DNA of 64,000 nucleotides from Sipunculus nudus (Eukaryota; Annelida; Sipuncula; Golfingiida; Sipunculidae), in contig CM049306.1 in the NCBI GenBank assembly GCA_026874595.1, positions 106,467,142 through 106,531,141 of the forward strand, given 5' to 3'. Shown piece by piece: positions 39,234-50,940 of this stretch (the first letter of the stretch is position 1; each line of letters starts with the position of its first letter). The notes beneath the pieces were generated by a model. That model was not told the DNA's origin. It searched no databases and saw only the letters and a list, made by a program, of their open reading frames with translations. The translations under genes were made by a program, and so were the position numbers.

Positions 39234-42200
39234 ACAAGTGGCCCATGGGCCATGACGCTCAGCTGAATTCAAGGAATGTTGAACAATGAGCAAAATGACT
39301 GCCAGAGTGCAAACAAATCATGAATTTTGTGAAAAGTCCTTAGAAATGGGTTTCAGTGGGCTTTTGGACAGATGACAACTTCATTTGAAGGTCTCATAAA
39401 CAAAAAAAAAATGTGTAAAAATTTGAAAAAAATACAGGTAGTGCCACCAGTCTGCAGGAACTGATGAAACACTGCATGATCAATATATATCCAAAGAATC
39501 ATGTCTATCAAGGCATTAGCTATTCAGATACTGGAGCTTTTGTTTGTATCAAATTTTTAATTATTCTTGGGGGTATTTATGAGCCCTATAGCTCAGAGAA
39601 TATGGGTAACAGAAACCTAATTTCAGGTTTCCAAGGAGATTTTTCATTAGTCTCCCTGGATGTCAAGTAAGAAGATTCTAGGTACAGCAGTTACAGTTTG
39701 TGGCATGTTAACAGATGACCACTTCATTTGAAGGTCTCATAAATAGAGAAACAAGGGACCTATGGGTCACGACGCTCAGCTGTTATATATGATAAAAAAA
39801 TATTATTTAGAAATGAGGCACATGCTGGTTTTGTGTGGTAATAAATATAAGCTGTATTATGAGTTGTTGTTGTTTAGCTTATGTATGATTTTGATAGTAC
39901 CTTTGGAGACAGGGAAGAGGATTGATTTCATTTATTTTATTAACAAATGGAGTACTATTGTCACACAGATTTTGACTTGGCCATATAACTTATAAGCAGA
40001 ACATATAATATAAGAGTTTAACTATTTATTTAAAAAAATTACAAATATTGTCCCAAATATAATTTTTATTAAAAATAATAAGAGAATCATATGATTTTTT
40101 AAAATGAAATATAACTGATATGATTATTAAAATAATATTAAAGAATATATTCATGAATGCATTCATGAATACATTTTGAAAGTATTTGCACGAGTATTCA
40201 TATATTTTCATTTTTACCTGAATTCCCATTCTTTATGCAAGAAATTTTATAATGGAGTACAAAATCATATTCGTATTTAAATACAATTACAAAGTATTTG
40301 CACCATGTCTGGAATTTATTCAGTTTTCACCAAACAATGATGTTGAGAATCCAGAATATACAAAATTCACACATTTAAATAATGATCATAAGTACCTGGT
40401 TTTATGGCTTTTATTTATATTAAAAAATAACTGTAAAAAATTCATTTTGGACTAATTTCACATCAATGTACACACTAGACACAGCAGGAATCTAGATTAA
40501 TATTATCAACTGCATCTTTGTCTAATTTCCTTCATATGATCCCTAATGATTAGTAATGAATAATATGATTTACTTCTTTATCATTAAAATTGAACTGAAA
40601 AATGCCATAGGTGACTGCATGGTGTTATTTGGAATATGTGACATTCTACCCATCGATACAAGATTCTTATATCATCAGTAACTGCAAGTTAATTTCCTGT
40701 TATTATAAACTAACAAATTCCTTTTCTATTTTTCTTTAATTTGTTATTAAAAACCAATAAAAATTTATTAATTTATTGTTTTTTGTTATGTTCTTGGTTA
40801 AAACTACTAGATGAGTTGGGTTGGACACCTGGATCAACTGTGGCTTGCCATAAGCTGCCTGGATTCCATGTATGCCTCGCCTCAAGCGTGCATAATTTGA
40901 TGAAAGGTCAACAAGGTCAACATACAGGTGACTCAAGAGGGGCTGGAGAGAGCCAAAGTCTGACAGGGTCTCATAAAAAACATTAATAAAAGCTACAATT
41001 TTTGGCCAATTTCTTTCAGCTTTCTAAACTAAAAAGCTGAAATGCTTATGTGTGCATGATATGAAAATTATATCAACAGTGCTCACGGGAAACAAACGTG
41101 CCATGGTCACAGTTGGGCAAAATTTAAGGTACTTATTTTATATTTATACTAAATAAAATTTGAAAAATTCAGAACTAATTTTGGGTATTCAATTGAATCT
41201 TGATTAAATAATGTTACATCCCTGACAAAAAAATCTCTAGCTTCAGCAATGCTCTTGTTAAGGGAGTAAATATATTTCTTGATTTTTTACAAAGTGCATT
41301 ATGTTTGGGCCCATAACTTAAAACAATTACACAATACTGACATCATTCTGGCATGTGCATAGAGAATGAAAAATATGTATATTATTTATGATTAAAGTCA
41401 GATCAGTGGTTTTGATATTAGGCAGTCTTGAAGTGTAACAATGGGTTTTTAATGGAAAAATGAAGTTTTTCATTAATATCTCGAATGTCCTAGTGACCAA
41501 ATTCTTGGCATGGTAGGGCATTTTGGAGACATCTAACTGTATGCCGAATTTAAGGAACTTAGAGCTGAAGCTGGGGAGCTGAGCTCTTGCAAACTGCATA
41601 ACACTAGCTTGATGAAAACAATATGTTACATGGTGCTTGAAAACTTGATTAAAATCTACAGTTTTTGATCAACTGGTTTCAAATTTTTGGTGTTAACAGT
41701 TGAAATGCTAACAAAAACATGCTGTGAAAATTAAATCCACAGTACTTACAGGAAAAAAACGTGCCATGGTCAAAGTTGGGCAAAATTTAAGGTACCGATT
41801 TTTTATTTTTATTAATATTTTAAAAAATTTAAAAGATTTTCATCTAATTTTGGGTATACAATTTAATTTTGATTAATTAAAGTTATATTACTGGAAAAAA
41901 GGTCCATAGCATTAACATTTTTTGTGTTAAGTGATCAAATATCTTTTCTGATTTTTTACAAAATGCATTATGTTTGGGCCAATAACTTTTTTAAATTAAA
42001 TAATACAGACATAATTTCTGGCATGTTCATAGGAACTACATAGAGGAATATTTATGGTTAATATGAGGTAAAACAGATGAGTGGTTTTGATATTAGGCAG
42101 TCCTGAAGTGTGAAAATAGGTTTTTAATAAAAAATTGAGGTTTTTCCTTAATTTCTCAAAGGAACGAAGTTGCAAACACCCAGTTTTCGGCTTGGTAGGA

Positions 42201-44097
42201 GATCTTGGGGACATCTAACATTATGCCGAATTTTGGATTCCTAGGTCTTACGGTTTCAAAACGTGCCACATCTACGGACGGACGGACGGACAGACGGACG
42301 GACGGACAGACGGACGGACGACGGACAATGGACCACGACTATAGCTCAGATGACTTATAGTCAGCTGAGCTAAAAATGCTTTAAAAATTGAAAAAAATAC
42401 AGGTGGCGCCACCAGTTTGCAGGAACTGATGGAACACTCCATGATCAATATGCCTGGAAAGAATCATGGAGATCAATGCATTGGTTATTCAGATACTGGA
42501 GTTTAAATTTGTATCAAATTTTTAATTATTCTGAGGGGTACTTACTACGAAGGATATGGGTAACAGAGACCTAATTTCATGTTTTCACAGAGACTTTTCA
42601 TGAACCTCCCTTGATGTCAAGTAAGAAGAATCTAGGTCCTGCGGTTACGATTTGTGCCCTGTTAACAAATGACAACTTCTTTGAAGGTCTCAAAAATAAA
42701 GAAAAAAATTCTTAAAATTGAAAAAAAAATACATATGGCAACACAAGTTTGCAGGAACTGATGGAACATCCCATGAACAATATTCATGCAAAGAATCATG
42801 GTGATCAATGCAGTAGTTATTCAGAGACTTGAGCTTTTGTATCAAATTTTGCATTATTCTGGGGGGTACTTCGGAGCCCCATAGCTCCAAGGATATGGGT
42901 AACAGAGACCTAATTTCAGGTTTTCAAGGAGATTTTTCATGGACCTCCCTGGATATTAAGTTTGAAGATTCCAGGTCCAGTGGTTACGATTTGTGCCCTG
43001 TTAAGAGATGACAGTTTCATTGAGGTCTGAAAAAAAAGAGAAAAAAATTTGTAAAAATTGTAAAAATACAGGTGGCGCCACCAGTCTGCAGAAACCGATG
43101 AAATACCCCATGATCAATATTCATGCAGAGAATCTTGGTGATCAATGCAGTGGTTATTCAGATACTTGAGCTTTTGTATCAAATTTTGCATTATTCTGGG
43201 GGATACTTCAGAGCTCCATGGCTCTGAGGTTTAGGGAAACAGAGACCTAATTTTCAGTTTCCAAGAAGACTTTTCATTGGCCTCTCTGCATGTAAAGAAA
43301 GAAGATTCTAGGTCCAGCCGTTATGAATTGTGCCCTGTTATCAGATGACCGCATCTTTTAAGGTATCAAAAATAGATAAAGAAAATTGTAAAAATACAGG
43401 TGGCGCCACCAGTCTGCAGAAACCGATGAAATACCCCATGATCAATATCCATGCAAAGAATCATGGTGATCAATACATTAGTTGTTCAGATATTTGAGTT
43501 TTTGTATCAAATTTTCATTATTCTGGGGGGTACTTCAGAGCCCCATAGCTTGAAGAATCTGTGTAACAGAGACCTAATTCCTGGTTGCCAAGGAGACTTT
43601 TCATGGGCCTCCATGCATGTCAAGATAGAAGATTCTAGGTCCAGTTGTTACGATTTGTGCCCTGTTAACAGATGACTGCATCTTTTAAGGTCTCAAAAAT
43701 AGAGAAAAAAAATCGTAAAAAATCGAAAAAATATAGGTGGCTCCACCAGTCTGCAGAAACTGATGGAACATCTCATGATTAATATGTATGCCAAAAATCA
43801 TGACCATCAGTGGTGTAGTTAATGAGATATTGAAGTTTTTGTATGAAATTTTTCACTATTCTGGGGGGTACTTTGGGGCCCCATAGCTCGAAGGATATTG
43901 GTAACAGAGACCTAATTCCAGGTTTCCATGGAGATTTTTCATGGATCTCTCTGGATGTAAAGTAAGAAGATTCAAGGTCCAGTGGTTACGATTTGTGCCC
44001 TGTTAACGGACAGACGCCCGGACGGCCGGACGGCTGGATGGATGACGGATGAAAGGTGATCCCTATAGCTCAGATGACTTACAGTCAGCTGAGCTAA
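39234..44097 (+). mobile_element. Family B element (~335-bp units), split by a family A element
   Basis: Starts with ACAAGTGGCCCATGGGCCA, which contains the perfect palindrome GGCCCATGGGCC, then GACGCTCAGCTG. Units of 328-342 bp carry CAGGTGGCGCCACCAGTCTG, 'tcaaattttgcattattctgggg', 'taacagagacctaatttcagg' and 'gtgccctgttaacagatgac'. Landmark positions in the units are 39455, 42420, 42752, 43089, 43417 and 43754. After subtracting the nested 2623 bp the first spacing becomes 342, in line with the others. A GGACGGCCGGACGG tract follows, then the 3' hairpin TAGCTCAG…CTGAGCTAA, shared with family A. Non-autonomous; no enzyme genes. Confidence 0.85.
39751..42373 (+). mobile_element. Family A Helentron-like element nested in family B
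   Basis: Complete copy of about 2623 bp with all the parts of the 36.3-kb copy. It is inserted in the A-rich linker of a family B unit: host sequence reads '…aaggtctcataaatagaga' before and 'aaaatgctttaaaaattg' after, matching the linker of uninterrupted units. The ACGG array (42277-42320) is broken by ACAG triplets and differs from the sister copy. The terminal-block frame (39762-39995) and the frame at 40252-40455 are intact. Confidence 0.85.
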
Positions 44098-44157
44098 TAA
44101 TAAAAATAAAAATAATAATAATAATAATAACAACAATTATAATATTAATAATAATAA
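44098..44157 (+). repeat. (AAT)n microsatellite after the family B 3' end
   Basis: Imperfect AAT repeats follow directly on the GCTAA end of the family B element. They may be the insertion target or slippage at the element end. Confidence 0.85.
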
Positions 44158-44694
44158 TATTGTTATTCATTAATAAAGCACAAGTATATTAATTATTTGT
44201 ATTTACTTTTCTACAACAATGTCCATGAGAAAAAAAACAGTGATTCTAGAATTTTTTATGGTTCCAACAAGGAAGCTAGTCATAAATTACAAGGAATTTT
44301 CTTCCATTATCTAGGTGCAAATCAGCTAAAAGCCCTCGGCCCTCTTTCTGAATGCATGGGAAATGAAGCAACATGGCTTCTGGTATCTCAGAGTGGAGTG
44401 AACCAAGGTACTTGGGTGAAGACATATTGTGAATTACCTTATACAATACACACTAAAGCAAGTCTGTTTCATCAAGCTCTTGTATGTATTGATTCATTAA
44501 CAGTAGCCAGTGGAGACTCCGGAGCACTAATGATATATGATAATGCTTCCTCACATCGGAGGTCAGTCTTCTTACATGGAACGTTTACAGATTTAACAAA
44601 TTTTAAAATGGACAGATCCTGTCATTTGAACATGGGTGAAGATAACCCCATGGTTATGAGAACTGATTGGACAGAATTGATTGGACAGAATTGA
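44158..44694 (+). pseudogene. Open frame with GDSGA motif; possible exon or gene remnant
   Basis: The frame is open for 179 codons after a TAA at 44155. It has no usable early ATG: the first in-frame Met is in 'SECMGNEATW'. The peptide has balanced composition with Trp, Cys and His. It includes 'ASGDSGALMIYD', whose GDSG resembles the catalytic-serine motif of chymotrypsin-fold peptidases, followed by hydrophobic 'SVFLHGTF' as expected for a following strand. No His or Asp catalytic segment is identifiable upstream, so at best this is the C-terminal part of such a domain. The frame runs into the 15-bp minisatellite and the stop lies inside a repeat unit. It is antisense within the intron of the predicted gene. 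A terminal exon or a decayed retrocopy are both possible. Confidence 0.4.
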
Positions 44695-45535
44695 TTGGAC
44701 ATAACTGATTGGACATAACTGATTGGACAGAACTGACTGGATAGAATTGATTGAACATAACTGATTGGATAGAATTGATTGGACATAACTGACTGGATAG
44801 AATTGATTGGACAGAACTGATTTGACAAAATTGTTTGGACAGAACTGAATGGACATACTTGAATGGACAAAATTGTTTGGACATAAAGATTTGGACAGAA
44901 CTGATTAGACAGAATTTATTGGACAGAATTTATTGGACAGAACTGATTGGACAGAATTGACTGGACAGAATTGATTGGACAGAATTGATTGGACAGAATT
45001 GACTGGACAGAATTGATTGGACAGAATTGCTCGAACAGAACTGATTGAACAGAACTGATTTGACAGAACTGATTGGACAGAATTGACTCAACAAAACTGA
45101 TTGGACAGAACTGATTGGACAGACTTGATTAGAAAGAAATATTTGGACATAACTGATTTGACAGAATTGAATGCACAGAATTGATTGGACAAAACTGACT
45201 GGACAGAATTGTTTGGACAAGACTGATTGGGAAAGTTTGACTGGACAGAACTGACTGGACAGACTTGATTGAACAGAACTGATTGGACAGAATTGATTGG
45301 CAGAATTGACTCAACCGAACTAACTGGACAGAACTGTTTGGACAGACTTGATTAGACAGAATTGTATGGACAGAACTGATTGGACATAACTGACTGGAAA
45401 GGATTGATTGGACAGAACTGTGTGGACATTACTGATTGGACAGAACTGATCAGACAGAACTGACCAGACAGAACTGATTGGACAGAGCCGATTGAACAGA
45501 ACTGTTTGGACAGAACTGATTGGACAGAATTATTC
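44664..45535 (+). repeat. 15-bp minisatellite, unit ATTGATTGGACAGAA
   Basis: About 58 imperfect tandem units with consensus A(A/C)TGA(T/C)TGGACAGA; common variants are ACATAA for ACAGAA, GACTGG for GATTGG and TTTGGA. Because 15 is a multiple of three and the consensus has a stop in only one of six frames, frames of 60-96 codons appear on the minus strand (pentapeptides such as FCPIS, SVQSV, LSNQF). These frames need not mean translation. Confidence 0.95.
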
Positions 45536-48481
45536 TGTTTCTGTAAATAGGATGGATTACCATTCACAGGTATTTCCACAGTCAGTCATTGATGTTGGAC
45601 TTTGGACCTAAGTCCTCAGTTCAATACACACTGGAGCCTGAACAGCAAAACCTTGAACCTCATAAGGACCTATGAGATTTGCTGTGTTCTAAATACCTAT
45701 TCATAAAAGTTCATATTATCCATTGTTGTATGGTTATCATTTTTCCTATTCAGCAGAGAGTGCCTTCACCAGCTAGTTGACATATTCAATGACTCTTTTA
45801 AGAATGTCATTATTTTAGGACAAGAGTGACAGTCTGACATTCAGCATTGTAAATTTGTCTAAGTATGTCATGATTAAGCAAGTAAAAAGGCTTCATCTTC
45901 CAGTGGAACTTAATTTGAGTTAAAATATCTAACAGATTCTCATCATTCCATTTTCTGTGTTTTCTGTGTGATACAGACAGGGAATTCTTAAATAAAATGG
46001 TTCAGTTGTCTGTACTAGTTAATGAAGCTTATATTTTTATTTCATGTTTATTCTTGTCAGAGGCATCAAAAACCCTATCCATTTTTGTCAGCATCATCAT
46101 TAGAAGTGGTAGGAATTATTTTAAAAATCATGTTTGATGAATGAAAAGAAACAAACCACTAATGATCAATTAATAATCAGTCATTTTATGTACCTTCTAT
46201 AAAAATGTTATGTCTGCCGTATAGAATTTTACCTTAAATACTGACCAAGTAAATTCAGTCTAACTTGTACATGAAGCTGACAGGTAAAGGTAATGGCCTG
46301 GTTGTTGACTTGCTCACCGCAATAGGTTAAGTTTTATACTGCTTTTTGATAGTTTATGTCCATCTTTCTTATTTCTCTGACTGGGTCAGGATATTTTTAT
46401 GGTTAATATGATTTCTTTGAATATACAGTTTACATACATAATCATATGTGATTGATTATGCATATATGCAAGAATTTAATTAATGATAATGACCAATCAT
46501 CAATATTACCTTTTATTTGGCACACCATTTATCATAATCACGAGCTACTGTAAGATTACATCAATGCTACAGGTCAACTTGCAATTTATGATCAATATAT
46601 ATTGATTAATCACCCCAGACTCCTATAACAAATGGCGGACCATTCAGTCAATTGTTTACACTGGCACACTGATAATTAACTGTAGTTTTGTTTCCAAGAA
46701 TCTGGAGAGCTGCATTGATTTCCATTTAGATAAGGCTGCAGCTTATCTGTACCAAAAATCAAGGATATTTCAAGCACTACACATAAATACGATCTAAATA
46801 TACTAGTTCATTGTAAATATTAATAAAAAGTTGCACTCAAAAATCTCAAATCACAACTGGCAACCAGAGAACACTTCAAATGTCATACAGTCAAACCAAT
46901 GGAATTAATTATCTGTTGATCTAAATGTGGTTTTGATTTAGTGATTGGTGTAACAAGGCTTGTCTATGTAACTGGGGACGTAACATACAAAGGTTTCTAC
47001 ATGTTTACTCTTTCGGATGTTTGACCTGTTATATTGACAAGAAGTTTGGAAATTCAGTTATGAGGAGAGTGTTACAGTTATGAAATCTTTATATGTTCTC
47101 TTTCACATATTTCAGCATGAACTAGTGTAAATTTTTGCGATTTTCATATTTCCAGTGTTTTGTGAGGGTTCCATTTTTTGCGACCTCACCATACAGTATA
47201 CAACCCAGAGGGAATCCATTATTTTATATTTATATATGAATTATTTATTAAGCACTAAAAGTCTTTATTATTTTGGAAGGATACCAAAGCACATCAAACA
47301 TGTGAAAATTCTTCTCCATTATAGGTAGATAATAGAAACTGTTTTACATTATTTATGATACCAACCTTGTGATGCTTGATGCATGGATAATATACCTATC
47401 TATAAAGACTTTGGTGAGCATACCAAAGGGTGTCTAATGCAAAAAGGGTTTCATTTTAGTGATGTTTTCAATTTCATGAATATCATGAATTTGAAACCCT
47501 TGCTCAGCAGGCAAATCTGGTTCACATTTTGGGAAAAATAATTGGGTCAGTATAAGTAAAACTAGATATGGTCAATGGTCCTCAGAGGGCCCTGTGTTTC
47601 TGCTAGTGCTGGACTAGTTTACATATGGGTGAAAAATTAAGTTAAATTTGAAAAATATCACAAACAGAAACAGGTTTTTATCAATATGCATGAGGCAAAA
47701 AATCATACTGGACTAAATGATATTAAAGAAGATATGTCTGAAATAATGTGTGCAATAGAAAATCCCCAAATGTAGTCTGTTAGCCATATTTGATTTTGAG
47801 CAAGTCTGTAATTCAATAGGTCTGGAGCCCTCATAGGCAGCAATGGGAAAGCTGCAGTAGGTTATTGTTGAGTTATCGCGTATGAAAGAAAATTCACCGC
47901 TTGTAAAGCAGGGCCCTAATTACATTTTTGACAGAGATTTATGATGTGGCCATATAACTGACATTTTTCATGCATCCTAAAAACTACTTATTTAAGCTTA
48001 TGTAAAAAATGAAAAATTCAAAGATAGCACTTTTCGTCTCATACAACAAACACAGATATCTCACATAAATATACTTGTAAACCAAATGCAAAGGCAGCCT
48101 ATGTATTGATTACTGATAAACTGAAATTTTTGCAGGATTTTACTAAATTTCTGTGAAACATTTAGAACTGGTTTTAATCAATGTTTACAACAGCTACTTG
48201 CAAGTTGACAAAGTCTAATGAGTAAACCTGCTTATTTTTACCGGCTTCTGTGGATCAGGGGTAGATGTATGGCCAGTGACTTAATTATGTTCAGGTGACC
48301 GATGGACAAAGGATCATTGCTATTTCTCAGGTCAGTAACTGATGCCTCAGCAAAAATGTTTGGTGAAAATAAGAAATACACCTTGTAAGCCTTCATCTTT
48401 AAATAAGCTGAAGTATTTTGTTGTGTAGAATGCATGTAACTAACTAGAGTAATAGTAATAACTACTATGTAGAATACTTAC
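45536..48481. other. Intronic AT-rich DNA, no gene seen
   Basis: No exon, tRNA or repeat family was recognised. Sequence is AT-rich with moderate complexity. It lies immediately downstream, in gene direction, of the 87-nt exon. Confidence 0.45.
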
Positions 48482-48568
48482 TGGGAAACAGGTCCAAGTC
48501 CTCTGTGGTGAAACTACATCGTTTCTGCATGAATTTTTGCTGTTGTTGTAAGGGGTCTGCCCGTTTTC
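48482..48568 (-). CDS. Predicted 87-nt internal exon of an unidentified gene
   Basis: On the minus strand the acceptor is CAATTTTTTTTAG and the donor is CCCA|GTAAGTATT. Only phase 1 is open throughout. It reads KRADPLQQQQKFMQKR, then CSFTTEDLDLFP, and ends with one base. The length is 29 codons, so it is frame-neutral. The next exon in gene order (25099-24989) opens with the same KRAD residues (AKRADV), which hints at an old exon duplication or a repeated linker motif. The intervening intron is about 23.4 kb and is full of mobile elements. No domain is recognised; the four Gln and acidic/hydrophobic end (EDLDLF) suggest a disordered linker. Confidence 0.65.
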
Positions 48569-49111
48569 CTAAAAAAAATTGTACAATAAATCAACACATG
48601 TGTGATGATGACTTTGTGCTCAAACAAATTACATTCAAATGAAGCATTATTCTAACAGGAGGTATCACATGAATTTAATCAATAATCTGCACTGAAATAC
48701 CAGATACTTTCATAAACATGACTAAATTTTCATGTGCAAGTAAAAGTTCCTGTGAAATGAAAGTAAACTTTTCTGTGCAAAACATATGTACCTAGTTTTG
48801 GTGTTTCCTTCTCAAGAGTTGTGAACTTAAACTGTAATACTATGCCAGTTGAATGAATGAATGAATGAATGAATGACTGAATGGATGAATGAATGAATCA
48901 CCCTTAACAAAGTTGGAATTCTGACCTGTTTATTTATATTAAGCAATTATAGTTTTTAGGTTTGATCCACCTCAGGAATTGGAACGTCAATGTCCTAGGA
49001 ACAGAGATTCCAGGTTTATAATCAAATTACTTGAGAATACTTACACACTTTGATCATTTTACTATATATTTGTGTTATATATAAACACATCATCTGTTCT
49101 CATAATAAAAC
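48569..49111 (+). other. Intronic DNA with a (GAAT)n microsatellite
   Basis: A GAAT tetranucleotide run with two interruptions (GACT, GGAT) lies at 48851-48899. The rest is AT-rich and unremarkable, apart from the poly-T acceptor adjoining the exon. Confidence 0.7.
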
Positions 49112-50940
49112 TAGAATACGGGTAGTCGACAAGCGACGTGTATCCGCTTAAATCAGAGTGGAACGGGTGAAGTGAGGCATGGATTAAGTGGCAAGGGGAA
49201 ATAGAGTGAAGTGTTGCATATTAGCATGGATGTCTGCAGCCAAATTGTGTATGAAGGTTGCCCCCCCTACCACAAAATCCAGTAAGCCGTCCCAGTTGTA
49301 TACATATGCAAAATTTAAGGCAGATAAGTCAAACCACTACATGAATATGAGTGATTTTAGCCCGTGGCAGACAATCAGATGGACACTGAGCAAAAATGGT
49401 TGCAGGTGACGGCACCAGTTTTGCGTATGATAAAGAGCTATGTGAGAACAATACTCATGCAAAACTTTGGCCCAATCGGTCAAACGGTTCCCAAGATATG
49501 AGCTTGGATGTCTGCTGCATAAACTAGAATGCAGGTGGCTCCACCTGTCATAAAATCAAGAGAGCTGTTGGGGATGTATAAACCTGCAAAATTTTAGCTA
49601 GATATGTCAAACCACTGCCAAGATATAAGTGATTTTATCCCATGGCAGACAAACAGACAGGAGCTGTGCAAAAATGGCTGCAGGTGGCGCCACCAGTTTT
49701 GCGTATGTTATAAAGCTCTCCAAGGGCTACATTTGTGCAAAAAAATTTTCCTGATCGGTCAAACGGTTCCTGAGATATGAGCTTGGATGTCTGCAGCGTA
49801 AACGTGAATGTAGGTGGCGCCACCTGTCATAAAATCAGAAAAGCTATCCAGGATGTATACGCATGCTGAATTTCAGGTGAATTAGTCAAGTCACTGCACA
49901 GATATAAGTGATTTTAACCCAAGGCAGACAAACAGATGGACACTGTGCAAACATGGTTGCAGGTGGCGCCACCATTTTTAGTGTATGTTATAAAGCTCTC
50001 CAAGGGCTACATTTGTGCAAAAAAATTTTCCTGATCGGTCAAACGGTTCCCGAGATATGAGCTTGGATGTCTGCAGCGTAAACGTGAATGTAGGTGGCGC
50101 CACCTGTCACAAAATCAGAAAAGCTATCCAGGATGTATACGCATGCCAAATTTCAGGTGAATTAGTCAAATCACTGCAGAGATATGAGTGATTTTAACCC
50201 AAGGCAGACAAACAGATGGACACTGTGCAAACAGCGCCAAATTTCAGGTGAATTAGTCAAATCACTGCAGAGATATGAGTGATTTTAACCCAAGGCAGAC
50301 AAACAGATGGACACTGTGCAAACATGGTTGCAGGTGGCGCCACCATTTTTTGTGTATGTTATAAAGCTCTCCAAGGGCTACATTTGTGCAAAAAAATTTC
50401 CTGATCGGTCAAACGGTTCCTGAGATATGAGCTTGGATGTCTGCAGCGTAAACGTGAATGTAGGTGGCGCCACCTGTCATAAAATCAGAAAAGCTATCCA
50501 GGATGTATACGCATGCCAAATTTCAGGTGAATTAGTCAAGTCACTGCAGAGATATGAGTGATTTTAACCCAAGGCAGACGAACAGATGGACACTGTGCAA
50601 ACATGGTTGCAGGTGGCGCCACCATTTTTTGTGTATGTTATAAAGCTCTCCAAGGGCTACATTTGTGCAAAAAAATTTTGCTGATCCGTCAACAGTTCCC
50701 GAGATATGTGGGTTTATGTGTGGAAACAGACGCACAAAGAGACGCAGAGCGCAGAGGAAAGGTCAGAGGTCAAAACAAAATCGGGGGGCAGCAGTTCACA
50801 TGTGACCCGAACATAATCCCGGGTTTCGTAAAATTCCGCCCAGCGGTTATGGAGGAGTTCTCCGGAAACCTATGCCGCCGCGACGGCGGCGTGCAGCTGA
50901 AAACATAGTATCCGCAAAACTCTGTTTTGGCGGATACAAT
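49112..50940 (+). mobile_element. Family G element with GGTGGCGCCACC palindromes
   Basis: Starts near ACTAGAATACGGGTAG and GTGTATCCGC. Two half-units alternate: one carries GTAGGTGGCGCCACCTGTCA (49810, 50090, 50460) and the other GCAGGTGGCGCCACCATTTT (49960, 50331, 50610). The full period is about 280 bp. Shared phrases include 'gtcaaacggttcc(t/c)gagatatgagc' and 'aggcagacaaacagatgg'. The non-repeated tail (50700-50940) is GC-rich, with a stem GCCGCCG-CGA-CGGCGGC near 50875 and a terminal hairpin GTATCCGC…GGCGGATAC. The 5' GTATCCGC is repeated at the start of the 3' hairpin. It has no enzyme gene. I infer a Helentron-like non-autonomous element. Confidence 0.75.

Noticed and set aside
44593-45579. 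Minus-strand frames rich in SVQ, SNQFCP repeats
   Set aside because: Direct result of a 15-bp unit with no stop in any minus-strand frame; three overlapping frames cannot all be genes.
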